A DNA stretch of 53,272 nt, taken from Nocardioides speluncae. GTDB taxonomy: Bacteria; Actinomycetota; Actinomycetes; Propionibacteriales; Nocardioidaceae. Every line of letters starts with the position of its first letter. Position 1 is the stretch's first letter. Below the pieces are notes generated by a model that was not told the DNA's origin, did not search any database, and saw only the letters and a program-made list of their open reading frames with translations. Location: positions 1 through 53,272 of the forward strand of contig NZ_QEOO01000010.1 of assembly GCF_003121585.1 (NCBI RefSeq). Reading direction: 5' to 3'. The position numbers and the translations under genes are program-made. This document shows positions 8,192 to 20,857 of this stretch, in pieces.

Positions 8192-8827
8192 ATGCCCACC
8201 ACCAGTCAGCTGCTCGCGTTCGTCGTCGCGTCGATCCTGTTCATCCAGGTACCGGGACCGAGCCTGCTCTTCACGATCGGCCGCGCGCTGACCGTCGGCC
8301 GGCGCGCCGCGCTGCTGTCGGTGGTCGGCAATACCTTCGGCCTGGTCGCGCAGGTGCTGATGGTCGCGGTCGGGCTGGGCGCGATCGTGGCGGCCAGCGC
8401 GACGGCGTACTCGGTGCTCAAGATCGCCGGCGCGGTGTACGTCGTGTGGCTCGGCATCCAGGCGATCCGCAACCGCGCGGAGGCACGCGAGGCGCTGGAG
8501 CGGCCGGCCGACGCCAGGTCGGAGCGCCCCGGGCGCGCGGTGTGGACCGGGTTCGTGGTCGGTGTCACCAACCCGAAGTCGATCGTGTTCTTCGTGGCGT
8601 TCATGCCGCAGTTCACCAATGAGGCGGCCGGCCACACCGGGCTCCAGGTCGCCCTGCTCGGGGTTATCTTCGGCGCGCTCGCGGTCACCTCCGACACCAT
8701 CTGGGCGCTGGTGGCCAGCAAGGCGCGGGACTGGTTCGCCCGCAAGCCGAAGCGGCTCGACGCGCTCGGCGCCACCGGCGGCACGATGATGATCGGGCTC
8801 GGCGTGACCATGGCCGCCTCCGAGTGA
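8192..8827 (+). CDS. LysE/RhtB-family amino-acid exporter
   Basis: 211 residues from ATG 8192 (an in-frame ATG at 8183 is the alternative). About six membrane segments, the N-terminal VPGPSLLFTIGRALTVGRRAALLSVVGN block and the central GFVVGVTNPKSIVFFVAFMPQF motif define LysE/RhtB transporters. Substrate cannot be deduced; export of an amino acid such as homoserine, threonine or lysine is typical of the family. It overlaps cobK by 4 bp (GTGA), so the two are translated together although no functional link to B12 is evident. Confidence 0.88.
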   Translation: MPTTSQLLAFVVASILFIQVPGPSLLFTIGRALTVGRRAALLSVVGNTFGLVAQVLMVAVGLGAIVAASATAYSVLKIAGAVYVVWLGIQAIRNRAEAREALERPADARSERPGRAVWTGFVVGVTNPKSIVFFVAFMPQFTNEAAGHTGLQVALLGVIFGALAVTSDTIWALVASKARDWFARKPKRLDALGATGGTMMIGLGVTMAASE

Positions 8828-9552
8828 AGGTCCTGCTCCTCGGCGGCACCGGCGAGGCTCGGGAGCTGGCCTCGCGGCTGCGTGGTCATGAAGTGCTCAC
8901 CTCGCTCGCCGGCGCCGTAGCCGACCCGCGGCTGCCCGAGGGCGAGGTCCGGATCGGCGGCTTCGGCGGCGCCGAGGGGCTGGCGGAATGGCTGGTCGAG
9001 CATCGGATCGAGGCGCTGGTCGACGCGACCCATCCGTACGCCGCCCGGATCACCGCCAACGCGCATGCGGCGGCCGCTGCCGTCGGCGTACCCGCTCTGA
9101 TCCTGGACCGGCCGTCCTGGCCGGCCGACCCCTCGTGGTTGCGGGTCGCATCGGCCGAGGCGGCGGCTGCCTCTCTCGCCGCCGGTGAGCGGGTCTTCCT
9201 GACCATCGGCCGCCAGCACGTCGGCGCCTTCGCCGGGGCCGACGCGTGGTTCCTGGTCCGCTCGATCGACCCGCCAACGGGGCCGCTGCCGGCCCGGCAC
9301 GAGCTGCTGCTGGCGCGCGGGCCTTTCGAGTACGACGACGAGCTGGCGCTGCTGCGCGAGCACCGGATCGACACCCTGGTCACCAAGAACTCCGGCGGCC
9401 CGGCGACCGTCGCCAAGCTGGACGCGGCGCGGGCGCTCGGCGTACGGATCGTGGTGATCGACCGGCCGCCGCTACCTGCCGGCGCCCGGGTGGTCGAAAC
9501 CGCCGACGCTGTGGCGGACTGGGTGGGACAGTTGGCTAGAGCATCGACCTGA
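8824..9552 (+). CDS. cobK: Precorrin-6A reductase
   Basis: 242 residues from GTG 8824, overlapping the LysE stop. NADPH-dependent reduction of precorrin-6A to 6B (dihydro form). Signatures: KVLLLGGTGEARELASRL nucleotide-binding start, the DATHPYAARITANAHAAA motif, RPSWP, FLTIGRQHVGAF and C-terminal VTKNSGGPATVAKLDAARALGVRIVVIDRPPLP. Complete and of normal length. It reads away from cbiD and toward the protease gene. Confidence 0.95.
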   Translation: MKVLLLGGTGEARELASRLRGHEVLTSLAGAVADPRLPEGEVRIGGFGGAEGLAEWLVEHRIEALVDATHPYAARITANAHAAAAAVGVPALILDRPSWPADPSWLRVASAEAAAASLAAGERVFLTIGRQHVGAFAGADAWFLVRSIDPPTGPLPARHELLLARGPFEYDDELALLREHRIDTLVTKNSGGPATVAKLDAARALGVRIVVIDRPPLPAGARVVETADAVADWVGQLARAST

Positions 9553-9562
9553 GGGGGTTGAG

Positions 9563-10450
9563 ATGGCACGACGACTTGCCCTGTCCGCGGGCGCGGTCAG
9601 CATCGCACTACTCGGGGCCGTGGCGCTGCCGGCGACCGCGGTGAGCACCTACAACTCGGAGCCGGCGACCGAGCGCACCGAAGTGGGCGCATTCATGGTC
9701 CTCTGGGACCGCGACGGCGACGGCAGCAACGAGACCTTCGACTGGTACTGCAGCGGCACCATGATCGACGACGACACCTATCTGACGGCCGCACACTGTG
9801 CGACCGACTGGTCCGCTGACGCGCATTTCTACGTCTCGCTCGAGCAGGACGTGCAGGGCCTGCTCGACGACGCGGCCGAGGCCGGGAGGACGGGCGCCGA
9901 GGCGGCGGCGTGGTTCGTCGTCAACGGCCATGCCGTTGAGGGCACGCCTGCGTACGACCCGGCGTTCCCCGGCACCGGGGCCGACTCCCATGACATCGCA
10001 GTGGTCGACTTCGCGGACCGCGCGACGACCCCGGCCGACGTCTGGGAGTTCACTCCGGCAAGCCTGCCGACGGCCGGCCAGTTGTCGGCGGTCGGCTCGC
10101 GCGGACTGGACGCGGCCGACTGGCTGGTCGTCGGCTATGGGACCGCGGAGGCCCAGCGTGCGCCCGGCGGCCACATCCATCCCGGCGGTGGCGTCCGGCT
10201 GAAGGCCGCAGTCGGGTTCGACGCGCTCAACAAGGCCTGGGTCCGGCTGGCGATGCGGGAGTCGCAGGACTGGGGCGGCGCCTGCTACGGCGACTCCGGC
10301 GGCCCGAACTTCGTCACGCTGGGCGGCGAGATGGTGCTGGCGGCGACCACGATCACGGGCGACGTGCCGTGCTACGCCACCAACGTCACCTACCGGCTGG
10401 ATACGCGGTCCGCGCGGACCTTCCTCGCGCCCTACGTCGCGCTGCCGTAG
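9563..10450 (+). CDS. Secreted trypsin-like (S1) serine protease
   Basis: 295 residues from ATG 9563 with a GAGGGGG ribosome site upstream. An N-terminal signal peptide ends near ALPATA (residue 26). The catalytic triad is visible: His78 in TAAHC, Asp144 in HDIAVVDF and Ser245 in YGDSGGP. Cysteines at 63, 79, 241 and near the C-terminus (PCYATN) could form the usual disulfides. A GDSGG chymotrypsin fold is clear but the substrate is unknown. It sits 10 bp after cobK and overlaps the 3' end of convergent cobIJ by 19 bp. It is an unexpected passenger in a B12 cluster. Confidence 0.9.
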   Translation: MARRLALSAGAVSIALLGAVALPATAVSTYNSEPATERTEVGAFMVLWDRDGDGSNETFDWYCSGTMIDDDTYLTAAHCATDWSADAHFYVSLEQDVQGLLDDAAEAGRTGAEAAAWFVVNGHAVEGTPAYDPAFPGTGADSHDIAVVDFADRATTPADVWEFTPASLPTAGQLSAVGSRGLDAADWLVVGYGTAEAQRAPGGHIHPGGGVRLKAAVGFDALNKAWVRLAMRESQDWGGACYGDSGGPNFVTLGGEMVLAATTITGDVPCYATNVTYRLDTRSARTFLAPYVALP

Positions 10451-11949
10451 CGGCGGGGGGTCCAGACCACGACCTCGCCGCCGGCCCGCACGACGCGCTG
10501 GGTCTGCGACGAGCCGATGATCAGCAGCGTCCGCATGTCGACGGTCTCCGGGTCCAGGTCGGCGAGATCGACGACCTGGACCGACTCGGTGGGGCCGCCG
10601 ACGTCGCGCGCGACCACGACCGGGGTGTCCGGCTTGCGGATCTCCAGCAGCAGGTCGCGCAGCTCGCCGACCTGGTGCCGACGCTCGCGGGACGCCGGGT
10701 TGTAGATCGCGAGCACCAGGTCCGCCTCCGCCGCCGCCCTCACCCTGCGGGCGATGACGTCCCACGGCTTGAGCCGGTCGCTCAGCGAGATCGTGGCGTA
10801 GTCGTGGCCGAGTGGCGCGCCTGCCCTCGCCGCTGCCGCATGGGCGGCGGTCATGCCGGGCAGGACCCGGACGGGTACGGCGGCGTACCGCTCCTCGCTT
10901 GCCACCTCCAGCACCGCCGTCGCCATCGCGAACACCCCGGGATCGCCACTGCTCACCACGACGACGTCGCGGCCTTGGCCGGCCAGCGAGAGCGCGAACT
11001 CGGCCCGCTCCGACTCGACCTTGTTGTCGGAGAGGTGCCGGGTCTGGCCGGCTCGCTCGGGGACCCGCTTGATGTACGTCGTGTAGCCGACCAGGTCGGT
11101 CGCCCGGGCCAGCGCGCCCTTGGCTTCCGGCGTCAGCCACATCGGGCCCGCCGGGCCGAGGCCGACCACGGTGACCTGGCCTTGGGTCGCAGAACTGTCG
11201 GTGGTGGCCTTTACGTTCTCGCTAGCACCCAGACGAGACGGGAGGACCGCCATCGAGAAGTAGGGAACCGAATCAGCGTCGACGTCGGCAACGGCGGCGA
11301 CCCGTTGTTCGGGCATGGTCGCGCGCTCGACGTACTTCGCATCGTCGAGCCGGCCAGCCCGTCCTAGTGCCTCGCGTACAGCGGGGAAGGTGCGGCCGAG
11401 CTTGAGCACGACCGCCGAGTCGGTGCTGGCCAGGCGGGCGGCCAGTTCTTCGACAGGCAGTGTGCCGGGCAGCACGGTGAGCACCTCGTCGGCCTCGCAG
11501 AGTGGCACGCCCAGCGCCGCGACCGACGCCGAGATCGAGCTGACCCCGGGGACGGTCTCGGTCGGGTAGCGGTGGGCGAGCCGCTTGTGCAGATGCTGGT
11601 ACGACGAGTAGATCAGCGGGTCACCCTCGCTGAGCACCGCCACGTCGCTGCCCGCGTCGAGGTGCGCGGCGAGCCGGGCGGCGGCCTCCTCGTAGAACTC
11701 GTCGAGCGCGCCGCGGTAGCCGCCCGGGTGGTCGGTCGTCTCCGTGGTGAGCGGGTAGACGAGGTGCTCCTCGATGTGGTCCTCGCGCAGGTGCGCGGCG
11801 GCGATCCGGCGAGCGTTGGAGCGGCCGTGGCGAGCCGAGTGGTAGGCGACGACGTCGGCCTGCGCGATCACCTCGACGGCGCGCAGCGTCATCAGCTTGG
11901 GATCGCCGGTGCCGAGCCCGACGCCGTACAGCCGTCCGGTGGTGCTCAC
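10432..11949 (-). CDS. cobIJ: CobI-CobJ fusion: precorrin-2 C20- and precorrin-3B C17-methyltransferase
   Basis: 505 residues from GTG 11949. Residues 1-245 are CobI (LYGVGLGTGDPKLMTLRAVEVI, LSEGDPLIYSSYQHL, TVPGVSSISASVAALGVPL), methylating C20. Residues about 258-505 are CobJ (VTVVGLGPAGPMWLTPEAK, VVVSSGDPGVFAMA, PGMTAAHAAAARAGAPLGHDYATISLSD, LAIYNPASRERRHQ), performing C17 methylation and ring contraction. The fusion is common in actinobacteria, including Mycobacterium. Its start directly follows the cobH stop (TGAGTG), so cobG-cobH-cobIJ form one minus-strand operon. Confidence 0.96.
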   Translation of the reverse strand: MSTTGRLYGVGLGTGDPKLMTLRAVEVIAQADVVAYHSARHGRSNARRIAAAHLREDHIEEHLVYPLTTETTDHPGGYRGALDEFYEEAAARLAAHLDAGSDVAVLSEGDPLIYSSYQHLHKRLAHRYPTETVPGVSSISASVAALGVPLCEADEVLTVLPGTLPVEELAARLASTDSAVVLKLGRTFPAVREALGRAGRLDDAKYVERATMPEQRVAAVADVDADSVPYFSMAVLPSRLGASENVKATTDSSATQGQVTVVGLGPAGPMWLTPEAKGALARATDLVGYTTYIKRVPERAGQTRHLSDNKVESERAEFALSLAGQGRDVVVVSSGDPGVFAMATAVLEVASEERYAAVPVRVLPGMTAAHAAAARAGAPLGHDYATISLSDRLKPWDVIARRVRAAAEADLVLAIYNPASRERRHQVGELRDLLLEIRKPDTPVVVARDVGGPTESVQVVDLADLDPETVDMRTLLIIGSSQTQRVVRAGGEVVVWTPRRYGSAT

Positions 11950-12576
11950 TCAGATCTCCCTCTCCGTAGCGATGGCGTTGACGGCGGCGGCGGTGATCGC
12001 GGACCCACCGCGCCGGCCGTGGACGACCAGCCAGTCCAGGCCGAGCTCGCTCTCCGCGAGCGCCTGCTTGGACTCGACCGCGCCCACGAACCCGACCGGG
12101 ATGCCGATCACTGCGGCCGGCCGGGCGTCGGTCGTGGCGAGCGCCTCCAGCAGATGGAACAGCGCGGTCGGAGCGTTGCCGATCGCCACCACCGCGCCGT
12201 CCAGCCGGTCGCCCCAGAGGTCGAGCGAGGCCGCGGACCGGGTGGTGCCCAGCTCGGCCGCCAGGCCGGGAACCCGTTCGTCGCGGAGCGTGCAGACGAC
12301 CTTGTTGTCGCGCGGGAGCCGGGCCCGGGTGACTCCGCTGGCGACCATGTGGGCGTCGCAGAGGATGGGCGCGCCGGCCTGGAGCGCGGCCCGGGCGCGG
12401 CGGACCACGTCGGGGGTGTGCGCGACGTCCGCGGCCAGATCGACCTGCCCACAGGCGTGGATCATCCGGACCACGACCTGCGCGGTGTCGGCGTCGAACC
12501 TGGTCAGGTCGGCCTCGCGCCGGATCGTCGCGAACGACTCGCGGTAGATCGCCGCGCCGTCCTTCTCATACTCCAT
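11950..12576 (-). CDS. cobH: Precorrin-8X methylmutase
   Basis: 208 residues from ATG 12576. Moves a methyl group from C11 to C12, converting precorrin-8X to hydrogenobyrinate. Signatures: N-terminal [17 protein letters not shown], His40 in [10 protein letters not shown] (expected catalytic His), [46 protein letters not shown] and C-terminal [16 protein letters not shown]. It overlaps the end of cobG by 11 bp and abuts cobIJ. Confidence 0.96.
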   Translation of the reverse strand: MEYEKDGAAIYRESFATIRREADLTRFDADTAQVVVRMIHACGQVDLAADVAHTPDVVRRARAALQAGAPILCDAHMVASGVTRARLPRDNKVVCTLRDERVPGLAAELGTTRSAASLDLWGDRLDGAVVAIGNAPTALFHLLEALATTDARPAAVIGIPVGFVGAVESKQALAESELGLDWLVVHGRRGGSAITAAAVNAIATEREI

Positions 12577-13624
12577 CTGGCCGCTCCTGGATCTGGTAGC
12601 CGGCGTCGGTGGCCACGACGTCGAGGTGGGCCGCGACCGGGTGGCCGCAGCGGCGCGCGCAGCCCGAGATGTGGATCGTGCGGCCGGGGTGGGCCGTGGC
12701 GAGCTCGGCGGCGTCGCGGCGTACGTCGGCGAGTGCGCTCGCGCAGCCGGGCCGGCCGATGCAGGCGCTGGTGCGCGCCCAGACCGAGTCCGGGTCGGTG
12801 TCGAAGCCGGCCGCTCGCACCGCCGCCGGATCCGCAACGACTACGACGGTGCGCCAAGGTGTCAGCACCAGCTGTGGCGCCAGCCCGGCGAGGGCGCGCC
12901 ATGCCTTGGTCGGCGCCCCGAGCGGGACGATCGCGGTGGCCGGGTTGGACGTCATACGAGTCGGCAGCGATAGCAACCGCTTCGCATGACGCTCCCCGAG
13001 ATGCGCGGCGGCGGTGCCCAGTTCGCGAACCCGCCAGGCCTCGGGAGCGTGCTGGGCGCGCAGGTCGAGGAAGCGGTGCGCCGCGGTGATCAGCAGGGTC
13101 ACGGCGTCACCGACGAGCTCGGTCGGGTGACCGTCGACGACCAGCCGCCACCTGTCCGGACCGTCCGATCCGGCGGTGACCGCAAGGTCGGGCCGGAGCG
13201 CGAGGACGTCGCCGCTGCCGTCGTCGATGCCGAACAGGAACCGGCCGGACAGCTCGACCAGCCCGGGGTCGGCCACCAGCGCTCGGTCGAAGTCGGCCAG
13301 GACGCCATCAAGGTCGGCGTACGGCGAGGCGACCACGTTGCGGACCCGGTCGTGCGCCAGTGACGGCAGCAGGCCGGCCGCGACCAGGCGGGTCGCGACG
13401 TCTTCGCCGGCGTCCGCTGCGAGCCCTCTGACCTGCACGTTTCCGCGTGAGGTGAGGTGGAGTACGCCGTCACCGAGCGCGTCCGCCGCGTCGCACAGCG
13501 CGAGCAGCTGGGGTGCGGTGACCCGTCCGCCGGGCACCCGGATCCGGGCGACATGGCCGTCGTCCGCCGCGTGCAGCCGGAGTGCTCCGGGGCAGCGGTC
13601 GGTGGCGGTTCGGGTCGTCGGCAT
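12566..13624 (-). CDS. cobG: Precorrin-3B synthase (oxygen-dependent)
   Basis: 352 residues from ATG 13624. A nitrite/sulfite-reductase-like monooxygenase that hydroxylates precorrin-3A at C20 with gamma-lactone formation. Ferredoxin-like half-domains are followed by the 4Fe-4S cysteines C288-x5-C294 (ACIGRPGC) and C322-x3-C326 (GCARRCGHP). [13 protein letters not shown] and PGGRV near the N-terminus are typical of the family. It is the first gene of the cobG-cobH-cobIJ operon and marks the aerobic type of ring contraction. Confidence 0.94.
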   Translation of the reverse strand: MPTTRTATDRCPGALRLHAADDGHVARIRVPGGRVTAPQLLALCDAADALGDGVLHLTSRGNVQVRGLAADAGEDVATRLVAAGLLPSLAHDRVRNVVASPYADLDGVLADFDRALVADPGLVELSGRFLFGIDDGSGDVLALRPDLAVTAGSDGPDRWRLVVDGHPTELVGDAVTLLITAAHRFLDLRAQHAPEAWRVRELGTAAAHLGERHAKRLLSLPTRMTSNPATAIVPLGAPTKAWRALAGLAPQLVLTPWRTVVVVADPAAVRAAGFDTDPDSVWARTSACIGRPGCASALADVRRDAAELATAHPGRTIHISGCARRCGHPVAAHLDVVATDAGYQIQERPDGV

Positions 13625-13682
13625 GGCGCCCGCAGCATACGTGCCAGGTCAGGCCGCGATCTTCAACGTGTAGCTGTACGAC

Positions 13683-14311
13683 CTAGGGGACACCGCGGAT
13701 CTCTGCCGCCGGCCGCATGCTGACCATGTTGTCGAGGATCCACTCGCGGTCCCGCACGGTGCGCGCGCGGATGGTCAAGGAGAACGGGTTGCCCTCCGAC
13801 ATCACCGACAGCACCCATGGCTGCGCAGTGTCCTGCGGCGGGTAGCGCCAGATTGTCCCGATCACGCGGCCGGCGGAGTCGCGATGTACGGACTCTTCCG
13901 TGGCGCCGCCCAGTTTGTTGGGGTAGTGGTCTTCGCCCCATCCGACGCTGAGGATCCGGCTGTGGAAGACCGTGGCGCCAAACTTTCTCAGTGGGCACTC
14001 GTAGTAGATCGGCCGCTGGACGGCCTGGCTGCGGTCCATGCACTGGTGAGGCTTGAGGTTCGGGAAGACCCACTCCATGCCGCGGGCACCATCGGGAGCG
14101 AGCACGACGAGAGGTCCGGGGTCTTGGTGCCGTCCCAGCACCGTGCGGTCTCGGCGGGCGGGTCGTCGGGCGGATCGTCGCGGGGTCCGGCGCCCGGCCG
14201 GGCGATCATGTTCGCGGTAGCGACGCCTGCGAGCACGCCGGCGACAGCAGACGTCGCCAGGGCCACGACCCGTCTGCGGCCCCTGACGTGTACTGCTGGC
14301 ATCTTGGGCAT
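13683..14311 (-). pseudogene. Frameshifted gene for a small secreted protein of unknown function
   Basis: The N-terminal part from ATG 14311 encodes a basic start and hydrophobic segment (VVALATSAVAGVLAGVATA), then ARCWDGTKTPDLSSCSLP. The rest (GMEWVFPNLKPHQCMDR... to the stop at 13683) is in another frame; the joint lies near 14085-14095. CWDG...C...W-VFP with later cysteines looks like one continuous exported cysteine-containing domain, so a single-base indel, a sequencing error or recoding separates the halves. Function unknown. It lies between cobG and the cobN riboswitch and reads in the cobG direction. Confidence 0.6.
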
Positions 14312-14398
14312 CGAGCACCTCCCGTGCCAGCGATAGTAGGGACCTCCTCAACCGGCGGCGTGGTCGTCGGCTGTCCGTCCCGGACAGCGTGCGGCGCA

Positions 14399-14552
14399 GG
14401 TATGCTCGGGCCGGCGCGTCCGGCTGGGTGCGCTGCCGCTGAAGGTGACAGCACGGAGGAAGCCGGTTCGAGTCCGGCACGGTCCCGCCACTGTGAGCGA
14501 GCCCTGGTTGCGATGACAGGGCCGCGAGTCAGGAACTCCCGTCGCCTTCCTC
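14399..14552 (+). promoter_or_regulatory. Adenosylcobalamin riboswitch upstream of cobN
   Basis: Conserved cobalamin riboswitch blocks are visible: GAAGGTGACAGCAC, GGAAGCCGGTTCGAGTCCGGCACGG, the B12 box GTCCCGCCACTGTGA and GAGTCAGGAACTCCC. A short GGGG...CCCC hairpin (about 14558-14573) sits just before the GTG start of cobN and could mask the ribosome site when B12 is bound. Regulation of cobN and the genes downstream (chelatase, cobO, cobB, cobC) by B12 is inferred. Confidence 0.93.
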
Positions 14553-14586
14553 ACCCGGGGCGTGGATACCCCAGGAAGAGGTCCCC

Positions 14587-18260
<3,674 letters not shown>

Positions 18261-18264
<4 letters not shown>

Positions 18265-20240
18265 CCGGCGACGTCACCTTCCCGTTCAGCGCGGTGGTCG
18301 ACCAGGACGACCTCGGGCTGGCGCTGTGCCTGTCGGTGGTGTCGCCGGCGATCGGCGGCGTGCTGGTGCGCGGCGAGAAGGGCACCGCCAAGTCCACGAT
18401 GGTGCGCGCGCTCGCCTCGGTGCTGCCGCCCGTCACCGTGGTGGACGGCTGCCGCTTCTCGTGTACGCCGACCGCGCCCGACCCGAGCTGCCCTGACGTT
18501 GCCGCTCACGCTGGCACCGCTACGGAGCGGCCGGTCCGGCTGGTCGAGCTGCCGGTCGGCGCGGCCGAGGACCGGGTGACCGGGTCACTGCACCTGGACC
18601 GGCTGGTCTCCTCGCGCGAGGTGGCCTTCGAACCCGGGCTGCTGGCGACCGCGCACCGCGGACTGCTGTACGTCGACGAGGTCAACCTGCTGCCCGACCA
18701 CCTGGTCGACACGCTGCTCGATGCGGCCGCGATGGGCCGCGCCCGGGTGGAGCGTGAGGGCGTCTCGGTGACGCACGCCGCGGCGTTCGTGCTGGTCGGC
18801 ACCATGAACCCCGAGGAGGGCGAGCTCCGCCCGCAGCTGCTGGACAGGTTCGGGCTGGCCGTCGACGTGGTCGCGTCCCGGGAGCCGGCCTCGCGGGTCG
18901 AGGTGATGCGGCGCCGGCTCGCCTACGAGGCCGACCCGGCGTCGTTCGCTGCGTCGTACGAGTCTGCCGACGGTGCGGTCGCCGAGCGGATCGCCAAGGC
19001 GCAGGCGCTGCTGCCCTCGGTGGTCCTCGACGACGAGTCGCTGACCGCGATCGCCACCATCTGCGCGGCGTACGACGTCGACGGGCTGCGCGGCGACCTG
19101 GTCATGGCTCGGGCCGCAGTCGCGCACGCGGCCTGGTGCGGACGGACCTCGGTCGACAACGACGACATCCGGGTCGCCGCCCGGCTGGCGCTGCCACACC
19201 GGCGGCGCCGCAACCCGTTCGACACCGGCGACTCCGCCGACTCGCTCGACGACCTGCTCGACGAGCACGCGCCGCCCGAGCCTGACGACGACCCCGACCC
19301 CGACCTGGATCCGGATCCCGATGGCGGTCCCGATGGTGGTTTCGAGACGGTTGCAGAGCAACCTCCTCAACCACCGGAACTGCCGGCTGATTCGCCGGTT
19401 GAGGAGGTTGCGCAGCAACCGTCTCGAAACCAAGAATCGCCGCGCACCCGCGAGGCCGCCGGTACGCCGTACCGCGCCCGGCTGCTCCGCCTCGACACCG
19501 TCGGCGCCGGCCTGTCCGGGCGCCGGTCGCGCGCCATCACCTCGGTCGGCCGGCAGCTGCGCGCCGTACCGCTCGACCACCCCAGCGGCACCGGCTTCTC
19601 CGCCACCGGCACCCTGCTCGCCGCTGCTCGCATCGGTGAGCTCGGGCCGGACGCGCTGCGGCGCAGCGTGCGGGAGGGCAAGGAGGGCAACCTGGTCGTG
19701 TTCGTCGTCGACACCTCGGGGTCGATGGGTGCCGCGAAGCGGGTGCGCGAGGTCAAGACCGCCGTGGTCAGCCTGCTGCTCGACGCCTACCAGCGCCGCG
19801 ACCGGGTCGCCGTGGTGACGTTCGGCGGCGACGCGGCCGCCGTCGCGCTGCCGCCGACTGCGGGCGTGGACCGGGCCGAGCGCATGCTGAGCGAGGTACC
19901 GACCGGCGGCCGGACGCCGCTCGCCGAAGGGCTGGCGACCGCCGCCGACCTGGTACGACGCGAGCAGGTCCGTGACCCGCGGCGGCGGCCGCTCGTCGTC
20001 CTGCTCACCGACGGCCGCGCCACCGCCGGGCCGCACGCCCTCGCGAGGGCCCGGGCCGTCGCCGACGCGATCGCTGCCCGCGGCACCAGCTGGATCGTGG
20101 TCGACGCCGAGGACCCGCGGGCGGTCGTCCGGCTCGGGCTGGCGCGCGAGCTGGCCGTCCGACTGGGCGCCGACCATCTGCCGCTCGGCGACATCGCCGC
20201 GCCGACACTCGCCGGGATCGTCAAAGGAAAGGTCGCCTAG
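18261..20240 (+). CDS. ChlI/ChlD-like AAA+ and VWA chelatase subunit (putative cobaltochelatase partner of CobN)
   Basis: 659 residues from GTG 18261. Residues 1-330 are a magnesium-chelatase ChlI-type AAA+ ATPase: Walker A GEKGTAKS (38-45), Walker B LLYVDEVNLL, sensor VGTMNPEEGELRPQLLDRFGL. Residues about 478-659 are a von Willebrand A domain with MIDAS DTSGSMG (Asp484) and LTDGRAT. In CobN-containing actinobacteria lacking CobS/CobT this protein is the expected ATPase partner for cobalt insertion; that assignment is by context. The linker carries an Asp/Pro run (DDDPDPDLDPDPD) followed by two inverted copies of the palindromic element (residues about 360-391). Confidence 0.9.
19338..19431. 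repeat. Two inverted copies of the palindromic element forming a 94-nt coding hairpin
   Basis: The left copy at 19338-19372 and right copy at 19397-19431 are 35 bp each and inverted relative to each other with about one mismatch, separated by 24 nt. Each copy also contains the GGTTGC/GCAACC core hairpin. The reading frame stays open across both orientations: FETVAEQPPQP, then PVEEVAQQPSRNQ. Confidence 0.9.
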
Positions 20241-20242
20241 AC

Positions 20243-20857
20243 ATGCCACAGGGACAGCCGACCGCAGTGCCCAACGACGGGCTCACCACGCGGCAGCGGC
20301 GCAACCGGCCGCTGACGATCGTGCACACCGGGCCGATGAAGGGGAAGTCGACGGCCGCGTTCGGGCTCGGGCTGCGCGGCTGGAACCAGGGCTGGAGTAT
20401 CGCCGTGTTCCAGTTCGTGAAGAGCGCGAAGTGGCGGGTCGGCGAGGAGGCGGCGTACAAGGCGCTCGGCGACCTGCACGCCCGCACCGGTGTCGGCGGG
20501 CCGGTCGAGTGGCACAAGATGGGGGAGGGCTGGAGCTGGTCGCGCAAGCAGGGGACCGAGGAGGACCACGCCGCGGCGGCCCAGGACGGCTGGGTGGAGA
20601 TCAAGCGGCGGCTCGCGGCCGAAAGTCACGACCTGTACATCCTCGATGAGTTCACCTACCCCATGAAATGGGGTTGGATCTCGGTCGACGACGTGGTCGC
20701 CACACTGCGCGAACGGCCCGGCCACCAGAACGTGGTGATCACCGGCCGGGACGCAGATGGGGCATTGGTGGATTACGCAGACCTGGTTGCGGAGATGACG
20801 AAGGTGAAGCATCCGATGGACGCGGGCCAGAAGGGCCAGAAGGGGATCGAATGGTAG
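20243..20857 (+). CDS. cobO: Cob(I)yrinic acid a,c-diamide adenosyltransferase (CobO/BtuR)
   Basis: 204 residues from ATG 20243, 2 bp after the chelatase stop. Transfers the adenosyl group of ATP to Co(I) of the corrinoid. Signatures: P-loop GPMKGKST (30-37), FQFVKSAKWRVGEE, MGEGWSWSRKQ, LYILDEFTYPMKWGWI and NVVITGRDA. Complete. It overlaps cobB by 7 bp. Confidence 0.97.
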   Translation: MPQGQPTAVPNDGLTTRQRRNRPLTIVHTGPMKGKSTAAFGLGLRGWNQGWSIAVFQFVKSAKWRVGEEAAYKALGDLHARTGVGGPVEWHKMGEGWSWSRKQGTEEDHAAAAQDGWVEIKRRLAAESHDLYILDEFTYPMKWGWISVDDVVATLRERPGHQNVVITGRDADGALVDYADLVAEMTKVKHPMDAGQKGQKGIEW

